From NCBI GenBank assembly GCA_964036155.1, contig OZ038422.1, positions 64,379,201 through 64,443,200 on the forward strand: a DNA stretch of 64,000 nucleotides. The letters run 5' to 3'. How positions within the stretch are numbered: the first letter of the stretch is position 1; every line of letters starts with the position of its first letter. Both the position numbers and the translations under genes were made by a program. The DNA comes from Diploscapter coronatus (taxonomy: Eukaryota; Nematoda; Chromadorea; Rhabditida; Rhabditidae). The notes beneath the pieces are model-generated. The model saw nothing but the letters and a program-made list of their open reading frames with translations, was not told the DNA's origin and searched no databases. Shown piece by piece: positions 1 through 10,314 of the stretch.

Positions 1-120
1 TTGAATTTTTATTTTTAATTATTTGATTTTACATTTTATCTTTCCTTGATATTTTATCTAAAAAAATCAATAATAGGCGAAGCCTAGGCCACGCCACTTG
101 CAGTGTCCCTGCATATTTAC

Positions 121-441
121 CAGGTGCATCCGGAACAATCGAAGGCAGCAGTGCAGAGACGAACGCCAACACCAGGTAGCCGATCGAGATGATGCACGGA
201 CGGATGAGGGCCGCTAGAAAGAGTTTTATAAGTTTAAAAATGTATGATTTTGTTCAAAGATGTTCATAATTCCGTTCTAGCGACGTGTCAGTAGGATAGA
301 TTTGAAACTTTTCGAGGTTTTCAAATCTTCAGTAAGGTGCTGCTAGTTTCGGTTTAAAAAATCCCAATTTTTACCGGAAATCAGCACGGCCGGCACAAGG
401 ATCCGGTAGGAGATGTTTTTGACAATGGTGGGGATCGTCAT
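121..441 (-). CDS. pezo-1: Piezo mechanosensitive channel, N-terminal exons (partial)
   Basis: Piezo proteins are very large trimeric plasma-membrane cation channels gated by membrane tension. Only the first two exons are in the window: 375-441 (start ATG at 441) and 121-213. They join in phase. The peptide begins MTIPTIVKNISYRILVPAVL and continues with AALIRPCIISIGYLVLAFVS and ALLPSIVPD, which is the first transmembrane hairpin that opens metazoan Piezo proteins; the IRP..IS.GY pattern is the diagnostic part. The donor of exon 2 is taken as GTAAAT at 120, so the rest of the gene lies left of the window. Seen: two exons, correct splice signals and phase. Known: the family identity of this N-terminal block. 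Inferred: that a full gene follows beyond the edge. The region to the right (442 onward) is its upstream DNA. Confidence 0.88.
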
Positions 442-719
442 TTTTCTGCCTATTGTTGGTTATCAGTCTTTAGTTTGCAGGAACGACACCGCGTTGTGAG
501 CGCGAGTCGGAAGAAGAGAAAAAGGCCTTCACACGACGATGGGCCTTCTGAAATTGGGGACGTCAGTTTTTAGAAGACGTCAGATAAAATTCTAGAAAAC
601 GAGAAATTTCAAAAGGCAATTTCCAAATGACGTAGTGGCGTTGAAGTCTGGCAAATTTAAAAATAGCGTTTAATAATTTGACACTACGTCATAACGCCAA
701 TTATGAAAATTTCAATTTG

Positions 720-1270
720 AAAAAAGCACGAAAATTCAAAATTCGCGGGAACAAGAAAGAAAGAGAACGCGAAACGAGGGGAGAGAGGGCGAGAAAATGG
801 AGGAAGAGAGGAAAAGAACGAGAGAAATGATATGTAAATGCAGTATGGATAAGAAAAATAGTCGAAAAAATCGATTTACTGAGAATCGTCAAAAATGGAA
901 AACTAGTTGTTTTGATGAAAAGCTGAGCTTTCAAATTGCGAAGTAGAGATAAGAGAAAATGAGAGGGAAAAAGAAAAATAGAACGCGAAATTGATAGAGC
1001 GGAAAAGAAAAAAGAGAAGAAAAGAGCCCAAATATGTGTTCTTCGGGGAAAGCGTTTAGATGCATTCCAGAAAAACAATCTATTTTTCTCTTGTCCCTCA
1101 GAAAATTAGTACCATTTCTTTCTCTTAATCTTTTCTCTCTCAAATAAAACGCTATTCCCTTTGCTCATTAATTCTGATAAACAAAATGAATCAATCGTAA
1201 AAGGAAAACGTAAGAGCGCCACTAATTTTCTCCTTCCCTTTACGTCTTTAATTTTCCCATACTACTTCTC
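720..1270. repeat. Purine block followed by pyrimidine block (low complexity)
   Basis: The plus strand is dominated by A and G from about 720 to 1030 (recurring GAGAGAAA and GAAAAGA words), then by C and T to about 1270 (TCTCTTTTC words). The two halves are imperfect reverse complements in composition, as in a degraded foldback. Similar blocks recur at about 1540-1880, 12230-12690, 15540-15930, 18530-18720 and 55090-56000, often around the core AGAAATAGTATG or its complement CATACTATTTCT. Confidence 0.6.
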
Positions 1271-4154
1271 TTCTCTCACTATCCTTCATATCTCGAGATA
1301 TTTACGATTTCTATCCTAGCATCTAACTTTACAATTTATCATGCAAAATCTACTCGGTAAAATCCTAAATATATTGAAAGTTTCCGATTTCAAAGTGATC
1401 AAATTTTGCATGAAAATTCTAATTTTATAAATCCTAACCTCTGTCTCGTGTGCTTTAGCCCGAAATTTGATATATTTTTTCAAAAAAAGTCGATTCTTAG
1501 CCGAGTCCTGATAAAAAGATAAGAAATTTCGAATCAAAAGGATCAATTAGAAAAGGAATTCGGGGAGAACCTAGAGATGGTGTAAAATGGGAGAAAAATG
1601 ATAAAGAAAGGCTAGAAATAATTAAAAATAAGAGAAAAAGGAGGCGGAGGCAAAAAAATGATTGACGGGTGAAAAAAGAAGGAAAAAGAGTAAAAGTTGA
1701 CTTTTTTCTCGCCCCTAACAATAGCCCCTTCGGGGCAAAACAACTCTCTGGTTGAAGGACAGAGTGACCCACTCTATATTTCTTTTCCTCTCGAATTTTA
1801 TATACAATTTCCCTCTCTCAAATTTGTTTTTCTTTCTTTCTTTCTCGTTCTCAGTCTCCTTCACTACTTCCCTATATCATTTTTACAGAGTCACACCAAA
1901 TAAACATAATATCATTATCAGTGTAATGTCATTGAGATAACGTCACAAAATATAAAAAGCCCAAGAATAACCTAATTTTTTTCCGAATTAAAAAATCCTG
2001 AATTTTAAAATTCTAGAAAAAAAAATCCGGGTGAAAAATTTTTCTAGAGCCAGTTTACCTCTCCCTACAAAAGGGAAATCTCAAGATTCAATAGAAATGG
2101 AAAGGTAAGGGAAATTGAAAAAAACTTCAAGGGATTGGTGCTTGAAAAAGTTGCAAACTAGACCTTCTTAGAGCGAAAGGTAAGTTGAAAGTGCGAAAAT
2201 TTTTCTTCTAACCCGAAAAATAGCGCTGAAAATAAATAGATAAAAAGACGCAGAAAAATTCTTCCTAAGAAAAATAGCGTTAAAAATAAGAAGAAAAAAG
2301 AATCCAAGAAATTTTCAGAAAACTAGGGACTTTCGCGGAGACCAGTACTGAAACAGAGATGATCCTTTTCCCATCTCTTTTCTTTTCCTGTCTCCAAAGG
2401 TTAATGCTATTTTCCCAGTTTTTCTATCTTGTTCCCCCTTAATATCTCAAACTATTTCCTCATCTCTTCAAAATGTTGTAAAAACGTGACCCCTTGTGCG
2501 AGGCCGAAGTATTCTTGGTGTTAGTGTTAATTGGCAAATAGATAATTGACTTTGGACCTTTGATTTTTCCTAAAAAATTTTCAAAGAAAATGCTTTTGAC
2601 TCAAAATTTTTATATTTTTTCTCAGAATGTTTCAAAAACATGAAAAATGATTCGGATCTTTGGCTTTCTCTGAGAATTGTTCTAAAAATATTATTCGCTC
2701 GAAAAATTTAGATATTAGTTTCCAAAATATGTTTCAAAATCTTCAATTCGTGGCAAAATATCAGTAGTGAGCAATAAAAGTCATCGATAAGAAAATTCCC
2801 ACTTTCAAAACCGCGCGATCAATGAAAATGAAGTTTACCATGACTCATTATTTTACAAATTTCGTTTTCGCAAAAATATGCCAGCCTCTTTTCGCATCCT
2901 ATTTTTAATCATTGGAAAAAGATTTTCTCAAATTTGTTAAAATTCCCGCAGTTCACGTGCCATTTGCGGTGGGGTTAGCAAATAAACATTCAGAGCTAAA
3001 ATCGATCGATAGAGAAAGATTTCCCTCTTTTGAAATGAAACTGAAAAATACGAAAAACGGACCGAGTTGTAAATAAATAAACAAATCGCAAAGACCGACG
3101 ATTTAACGAGGCAAAGAATGTTCGATTTCTTTTCAAAAACAGGTAAAATTTAACGATCTGAAAATCGCAACCTCTAATTTGATAAGTCCAAACTTGTCCA
3201 AAGGAGAATGCGATTTCAAACAAATCAGCCAAACTGAAATCAAATCTAAAAACGTGTATTCATAACGAAATAATAAACCGAAAGAATGTCCTTGGCTTCT
3301 TCTTCCTCTCTCTCTCCGCTATTTTTCTGACTTTCTTTCTTTTCTCCTCTTCCACGCTCTCTATCTCTGACTCATCACCACGCCTACTTTCAGCTCTATC
3401 ATCGAAAATGGTGTGCATAGGAAAAGGAATGTTGACTAATGCGCACGATATACCATTCTTATGAACCCTCCTAAATTTTCATAAGAAAAATTTCGAGAAA
3501 ATTTGCGAAAATAAATATTTACCCATTTTATTCCTCCTTTGAGAAAATCAAAACCACTCCAAAAATCAAGTATCCGGCATCAAAATGAATGTTTTCATTT
3601 TGATATCAGTTTCGAAATTTAGCAAAGAATCATTTTCGCAGTTCTGCGCCCTAATGCTAAAATCAGGCATTTTTTCGCTCTAATGCTAATTTCAAAACTC
3701 CCACTATAGTTTATTCTCTATTTTAGATTCAGTTACATTGAGGTGTCTGCGGGTTTATTTCGCATGTCTATTTGATAATTGGGAACACGGCCGACCACTT
3801 GCTTGCAAAACTTTACATATTTCAGGCCGTTTTCGGCTCTATGCTAATATGCATATAAAGATTTACGTAGGAGTTGTGGTGCGTGGAAAAGTGGGCGGAG
3901 CTTGTTTGCAACTATCGAACACGCAACGCTCGCTCGAGACGGGTCGCTTCCAGTCGATCATTCGGATTCGCTGGACCCCAGTCACCGGTCGCTTTCCACA
4001 GTACCTGGAAAAATCGATATTTAGTCATTTTTCTACGTTTAAGAATTTTTTAAAGGTGTACAGAAAAGCAAATTTCGATTTGTAAATGTATCTTACGATA
4101 AAATCCACAAAATGAAACTTCTATTTTTCAAAAAAAGTTGAGTATTGCGGAATA

Positions 4155-4335
4155 TGAGGAGATAGATACTGTATAGTCTTTGCAGCTTATCTTCCCCATG
4201 TTTCGTTCACTATTTCTTTGCTTTTCCGAAGAGACGAAAAGAAAACGAGCTAGGAGAAAGAAAATAGCGAGCGAAAGAAAAGGTGGGACGCGTGCGAAAG
4301 CGAATTGCAAGGAGTATGCAGTATCTACCTCCTCA
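4155..4335. repeat. Foldback element with 29-bp terminal inverted repeats
   Basis: The left arm (4155-4183) begins TGAGGAGATAGATACTGTAT. The right arm (4307-4335), read on the minus strand, begins TGAGGAGGTAGATACTGCAT. The arms match at most positions. Inside lie a pyrimidine stretch with CACTATTTCTTTG and a purine stretch with GAAAATAGCGAGC, which are themselves nearly complementary, so most of the 181 bp could fold back. This is typical of a MITE-like non-autonomous element; no transposase is present. It lies just 3' of the SLC6 gene. Confidence 0.7.
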
Positions 4336-4490
4336 GAAGTCATAATAATTTCAAAAGTTCCATTAATCTGCTGAAACCATTTCTGGCAGTTATTTTAGAC
4401 TTAACAAAAAATCTATGTTTCAGAAATCGTTCACTTGGAAGAAAAAACTTCAAGATCAGTTCATAATCGATTATCAGTTGAAATAAACTC

Positions 4491-7400
4491 TTAAAAATTA
4501 AAATAGCATGCCGCGAACGGATGATTGCAGGCGTATCGGATGATCTCTTTGACGATAGCGAAAATGGTCGGGAAGACAAGGCCCATGAGCACGATCACGC
4601 CGCAAAGGATCACCAGCAGGCAACTGTAGAAATAATGCATCAATGAAAAGCCACAGTAATCCCAGCCGTTTAATGGAAAAGTACTATTCTTATGCATGAG
4701 AATGATACAGTAATATGCTAGTTTTCTTGAAGTTACAGGAATCCAAACTCACGCAGTATCGCCCAGCACTCCGTAGTATTGCGGGAGGAAGCGACTCGGC
4801 ACCGTGAATTGCCAGATCAGGCCGACCACGGCTACCTGAGAATATTGCTAGTTCAGCCATCACACAGGAACATGAGGTTAGCAAAAAATTAATGTGTTCC
4901 TTTTTCAAATTTCATGAAACATCAAGCCAATGCTTAAAATGCCAATTTTCAAAGAATTATCTCAGAGCTAATTAGTCAATTAATTAGGACAATTATCTAA
5001 GTTAATTACCGCGATAATTGCAGGCTCGACGACGAGCCAGTTGAACCAGAAGAACGTGTGCACCGGCCCGCTGTAGCCGACCATCACGCGGATGTTTCTG
5101 AGGTTCGTAATTTTTTTTTGAAAACTTCACGCCACTTTCTATTTAAAAAATTGTAAAATACATAACCTCATCGAAAATGATCAACAAATATGCTAATTTT
5201 CAGGAAAAACAGACTAATTTTTAAGCCTACACCAAGAATCGCCGGAATCCGTAGAGGTGCGCAATCGCCAGAATTTCGAAGAACGCGACGAAAATCGTGC
5301 CGTAGTCTGCATACCCCCTCAATAATTCGATGCTGATCGTCGAGCCTGGAAAAATCGGAGTTAAAGTAGCCTATAAAAAATAAATGCCACACTAAATCTT
5401 TCGAAAATCTGAAAAATTAAAATTATAGCAGCCCTTCGTTGAACTATGTCATTTTCATTCATATTCAATTATTTTTTATAACAATTGAAATAACAGGCTA
5501 GCATATCACTACTAAAGTCGAGATCTGTCCTCGAATTTCGAGAACAGTCTTCTCAAAGTCCAGAGAGAAGGCGAGATAGTGTTGGTTTTAGTGAAGGTGA
5601 AATGTTGAATGCCTTATAACTTATTATAAAATCATCATCTTATCAAAATAATCTAGTTCCACATGTCCACATGCCCTGCAATTTAACGTTCTACATGACT
5701 CGCTCTACCTGGCGTGGTCAAAGGCAACGTGGAGAGGCAGCCCATGATGCAAATGAAGACAAGGATGAGAGTGTAACGGACGTGGCAGTTGATCTTGTTG
5801 AACGCCAACGCGTTGTGCGCCTTCTCCACCGCCATCGAACATATCACCCAGATTTGGACAGTCTAGAATAAAGATAATGAGGTAATAAGTCAGGGCAAGG
5901 GTGCGTTCATACTTTTGACATCGTGTCAGTATCAAAGAATAGTGTGAAAAAGGGAAAGAGTGTCGATACTCGTATCTCTAATTTACACGAATCGTGCTAA
6001 AATTTCTTGACATCGAACGGCTCTGATGTCAAATTTCGTGGGCTTTTTAGACTTGACAAAATGCATTATGACTTGTCTTCTGTTTTTTTCTCATTTATAT
6101 TCACTATTTTTTGACATTTGACATTGACACGATGTCAAAAGTATGAACATGCCTAATTAAGTGATAATTAAGTTAATTGAGTCAGATAATTAGACTAATT
6201 AACTCACGATCGACTGAATTCCCGACACGCCAGTGACGAAGAAGTAGAAGAAGCAGTAGAGCCAGCCGAATTTGTGCGTCATCAGGACCTGAAAAATCGA
6301 GAATTGTGCAAAATGTGGCATTTTTAAAATCTTTCCGATTGTCATTCGATTTAATTTTTCAAGAAAAATGAGGAAACTTTCAAATTTTTGCTAACCTCGG
6401 GCACGACGCTCTCCATGAACAGCGGACTGTCCATGAGCTTGATGCGATCTTCTGCGTGCACAGCCGGGTTGAGATTGGTGAGCACTGAAATTGCAAAATT
6501 AATTTCTTAGCTATATCTTCTTTTCAATCGATTTTCCAGATATGAGATTTCAAAGAAAGGTTAGTAGTAACATTAATGATCGAATAATGTATTTCTATGA
6601 GAACTTTTCGGAAACCTACAACAAAAATCAATAATAAAATGCACCGAGTATCGTCGAGGAGTACGAGTAGGCGGTGAGTGTGTGGACGATGATGAACAGC
6701 AGGATGAAAATCGACAGCGCCAGCACGTCCCAGTGCAATCTAGAAAATGAATTAATAAAACTCACTTGAACGCCTAAATCTGGTAAATTGGCAAAAGTAT
6801 CTTGCCAATTAAAAAGATTAAAGGTGCGTTCATACTCCGCTCACGTGAATAAAAAGAAATAGCACGCAAGAGTGAGAGAGATAAAGAGCATTTCTTCTTT
6901 GTGTCTCTCATACTCGCGTACTATTTTTCAGTCCACACGAGGGTGAGCGGAGTATTAACGCGCCCTAAGAAAAATTTCAAGGTTTTACGACACACCTATG
7001 GCGGAACCGATTCAGCGAAGCGATTTTCTGCATCGTTCCGGAAGCCAGTGTAGCGCACGCCAGAGCCATCACGACGGCGTCTCTCCATGCGGCAAACACG
7101 AGGTAGGCGGTGACTTCCTGGAATTTAGTTTGTTTTGTTTTTTCTTTTTAATTTGGATTGTCTTCATCGACAAGACTCTACACTGCGGGAAGTAATGAGA
7201 CAAGTAAACATAAGATGCAAGCACACCTAGGCACGGCTTAAACCAGAACTTCCGTTCGTACTCGCCTTAAGCTAAAGTTTCCGCCAAAATCCTCATGCGT
7301 ACTCCTTATGTATCAGTATTCTATAGAAAATGTTGTATTTCGTATCCCCTCCCCTAAAATTGCTCACTCTGGCTGAAAGCCTGCCTAGGTCTGGATGGAT

Positions 7401-9657
7401 GCTAAATTTTAGTTCATTTTATCAGTTCGTTTTTCGACGTGGAAAGCTTAGGAAGTTTCAAACCTTAAAACAGTACCTCCCCATCGAAAAGCAGATCCCT
7501 GAGCGCATAGATGCCTTCGACGAATTGTGGATTGAGGCAGGCACCGATGAGCAGTGCAATCGCGCCAGCGACCGCCAAAAACAGGGCGACGATGGAAAAC
7601 CGTGAGATGTGTTTTGCGCCGCTCAGCGCAAGAAGGAAAACGGCCAGCCAGACGACGATTCCAGCGGCCGCATGAGTGTAGACGGGGTAGGACCATTGCG
7701 CTGACGTCACTGCGTCCTGAAATTTTGAATATTTCCATAAGTCGAGGCAAAAATTCGCTACGACTAATGCAGTGATCGTGAATTTGGTAATAGTTGTCAG
7801 AAAAAAATTGACTAACCTCTCGAAACATGTTGCTCAGATAGTAGTAGAAGGGAGCGCGTCTCTCCTGAAATAAAGGGGTTTAAAAATCGATAATTAAAAA
7901 AACAAAAAGCTTCTAATAAAATCCTACCGGAATATGCCTCTGCTGCATCATGTTCTTCCACTGTTCAAGGCAGCTCTCTGTAGTCGCGTTCGTGTACACC
8001 TTCAGGGGGTTGACCTTGTCGCAATTCCCATGTGTCCTGAAAAATTGATAATTAGGGGGCGCGCGGCTTATTTTGATCTTTGCAAAATATTTGCACGTGT
8101 TTTCCCTTACACGTTTTTGATGTCGTGACACGACCCGATGAGAGGACGCGGGCAGTTCTCCCAGGGCAGCGATTTTTTCCAGGCTCCTAAAATAACTCAA
8201 GGTAATTAGGGTGATTAACTAGTTAATTATGGTAATTGCCGGCAAACGATGTGAATGAGAGGCCGAGATGGTTGACGGTCCAGGCGGCGTGAGCGACCAT
8301 GCGCAGCACCAGCATGAAGTTCATCGACGCCGCGAGTCCACCCAGGATCGGGGTTATGTTGGAGAACGTGTAGAGTGGCGAAGCAGAGGCGTACTGCCCA
8401 ATAGCCATTTCCATGTACATCAGAGGGACAGTGAGGCAGACGAATGCCAGCAGGAAGAAGAGAGCGAACAGGCCTGAAAAATCGAAACTATCACGCTGTA
8501 GCTTTTTCTTTGGTCTTTAAAAATCCCATCAATTTCTGTTGATATGTTCTCAAAAACCCTACTGTACCTTCTACTTTTCTCTTTCAGGAATCATATCTTC
8601 CTTCTCGTCTTTTCTCTACACGATAAAAGCTACAGTACGATCCTTCCGAAGAAAAGATTTTCCTACGATAATTTTCACCCTTCCTTTAAGAATTATCATA
8701 TTTGCTCACCTCCATATCTAGCGATGAGCGAGGGAAAGTAAATCATGCGGCATGCGAACGCGCACACTGCCATTGACGTTGTCGCCGACTCGAACATGAA
8801 CTTCCAGTGCTTCGCATGGTAGTGCTTATCGTCGTTGGCGTGCTGGTCGGCTGTAGCTGGCTTTTTATCATCCTCGGCGGATTCGTTGGAACCGCTGAAA
8901 CAGGAGTATTTTAGTCAATAGAGCCATCGCAACTTTACGATAAGTAAAATTTGATCTAGTCTTCAACTAGACCATGAAAAAACTAGATTCAGCAAACTGG
9001 ACTCAGATTTTTGCACATTTTACTCAGTTTACGATCATCATCTGACTTGGCATACCTGGTGATATTAAATTATCTACCGAAATTGAGCGCAAAAGTCCCA
9101 GATAGAACTTCCTAACCTAGAAGACGTTCTCGTGGTGGCACCGATTTCGACGATTTCCGGTTCGCTGAACGCGTTCTCAATCACCGATGCGTAGTGCTGC
9201 ATTTCGCCTTTTTCGGCCGACGATTTGAGCGGCGTAGGGGCGATCAGCCCGGCGGCGACAATATTCGGGGGTGGTCTGGAAAGGAATTTAAATGTGTCAC
9301 CTTTCTAATTTCCCTCATTTCGTATCTCTTCTTGAATCTTCGCACCTGGGTGGTTCGTTGTAGACGAGTTGACGCGGTTGCTGCGGAGTCGGGTTGGAGT
9401 GAATCGGTGCGCGGGGGGCTGAAGATCGAAATTTTCAAATTATTAGAACGCGGCAACGACAACAAAGTTGTCTTTTCTACAACAGACAACGGTATTGTCG
9501 GGATTTTCTGACACCGACAACAGAATGTCAGAGTCTCGTTGTCCTGGCATCGACCTTGAATGGGCTGTTGCTGTGGTGGTCGAGACACTGGCGGCGATGG
9601 GTGCGCTTTCGGATCCAATACCTCGGTCATCGACGCTGGCTCGTAGCCCGCAGCCAT
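4491..9657 (-). CDS. SLC6-family (snf-type) transporter with degenerate ion-binding motif
   Basis: Eighteen exons (9555-9657, 9346-9418, 9117-9275, 8710-8894, 8240-8473, 8111-8186, 7928-8036, 7817-7864, 7477-7716, 6996-7117, 6645-6739, 6396-6484, 6208-6288, 5709-5862, 5231-5345, 5010-5097, 4753-4835, 4491-4623) sum to 2187 nt, a 728-residue protein. A Pro/Gln-rich cytosolic N-terminus of about 150 residues precedes a 12-TM SLC6 core. Landmarks are TM2 (YMEMAIGQY), the loop with SLPWENCP and later cysteines, TM6 (WRDAVVMALACATLASG), TM8 and TM12. Known: SLC6 proteins couple Na+/Cl- to uptake of amines or amino acids. Odd: where TM1 normally reads GNxWRFPY this protein has ACRMIYFPS, so the sodium-site Asn and gating Arg are missing. 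The exon 5 donor is GC. Two foldback elements sit in introns. Which snf member it matches was not resolved. The start at 9657 is the first Met in the frame that splices onward. Confidence 0.9.
5899..6153. repeat. MITE-like element, 29-bp inverted arms, in SLC6 intron
   Basis: The left arm (5899-5928) reads GGTGCGTTCATACTTTTGAC and then ATCGTGTCA. The right arm (6125-6153) on the minus strand reads GGCATGTTCATACTTTTGAC and then ATCGTGTCA. The element is about 255 bp, lies wholly inside the intron 5863-6207, and encodes nothing. Its outer sequence matches the arms of the element at 6823-6964 in another intron of the same gene. Confidence 0.8.
6823..6964. repeat. MITE-like foldback element in a second SLC6 intron
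   Basis: The left arm starts GGTGCGTTCATACTCCGCTC at 6823. The right arm, ending at about 6964, reads GGGCGCGTTAATACTCCGCT on the minus strand. The interior is also nearly palindromic: AATAGCACGCAAGAGTGAGA on one side against AATAGTACGCGAGTATGAGA on the other. At about 142 bp it can fold almost completely. It shares the outer GGTGCGTTCATACT with the element at 5899-6153. Confidence 0.8.
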
Positions 9658-10050
9658 CTTCGAGTCGAGCGGAGTTGATAATGAACATTTTTCCTCAAAG
9701 AAAATGCTGAATTTTCAAACCTTATCAATTTTTCAAAATTCAAATTCAAATAAAAAATTCGGGGTATTCCACGCCAATTTTGCCATTTTCGAAAAAATTT
9801 GAATACATTTAAAAATATATAACAATGAAGAAAAATTGGCAGCATTTTTCGACTTTTCCTACCTGATGCTGGCGAAGACTTTGGAACGGGTAAAATGTGC
9901 GTGAAAAACCAGAAATTTAGTGTAAAAACTGAGGAAATTTTCATTCTCGATAGCATTTATTCGACTTGAAATAAACTTTTTGTAACATTATTCTTTTAAT
10001 TTTTCCCTAAAATTTCTACTCTAACATCTTATCGCTATGGCCTTATTTTG

Positions 10051-10078
10051 AGTAGGCGCTCTACCAACTGAGCTTATC
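10051..10078 (-). other. tRNA-like 5' fragment (box A and D-arm only)
   Basis: On the minus strand the sequence AAGCTCAGTTGGTAGAGCGC is nearly identical to a tRNA D-arm/box A. A possible anticodon stem follows, but no T-arm or box B is found at the required distance. It is therefore a degenerate tRNA-derived fragment, not a tRNA gene. Confidence 0.4.
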
Positions 10079-10314
10079 ACTAATCAATCGATAATAGAAA
10101 GGCAGAATAAATAAATAGCCATTTATTATTCATCAAAGTGATGTCAACAAAATTATAAGTCGGGTCAAAAATAGAACCCACAAAAATAAGATCTTCATCA
10201 AGATTTTAAAATCTTCAAGATAAAATTAAACCTCAAGATACCCATTTTGTAATGATAAATTGTTGGAATTCGAAAATTTTCATTTTAAAGGTAAGTAGAT
10301 TCAAAAATCTTCTT

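Larger units (their letters stand above)
442..4490. other. Intergenic region between pezo-1 start and SLC6 gene end
   Basis: About 4 kb with no supported coding exon. It holds alternating purine-rich and pyrimidine-rich stretches (about 720-1270, 1540-1880, 2330-2480, 3290-3370), a foldback element at 4155-4335, and a GC-richer patch at about 3880-4010 that begins with the word GTGGGCGGAGC. That patch overlaps a 115-codon plus-strand open frame without recognisable homology, so I do not call a gene. As the DNA upstream of pezo-1 it probably contains that gene's promoter, but no specific element can be named. Confidence 0.5.

Noticed and set aside
701..1143. Minus-strand open frames rich in Phe, Ser and Leu
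   Set aside because: They are translations of a pyrimidine tract on the complementary strand; there is no family pattern, splice context or conserved motif.
3738..4085. 115-codon plus-strand frame in the pezo-1 upstream region
   Set aside because: The centre is GC-richer but no domain, signal peptide or consistent exon boundaries are visible. It may be a regulatory patch or untranslated exon.
9244..9657. Long unspliced minus frame in the SLC6 first exons
   Set aside because: Reading through 9419-9554 gives non-homologous sequence, whereas splicing the three short exons keeps the frame into the transporter.
10051..10078. A functional tRNA gene on the minus strand
   Set aside because: Only the D-arm-like half is present; the T-arm and acceptor stem are missing.
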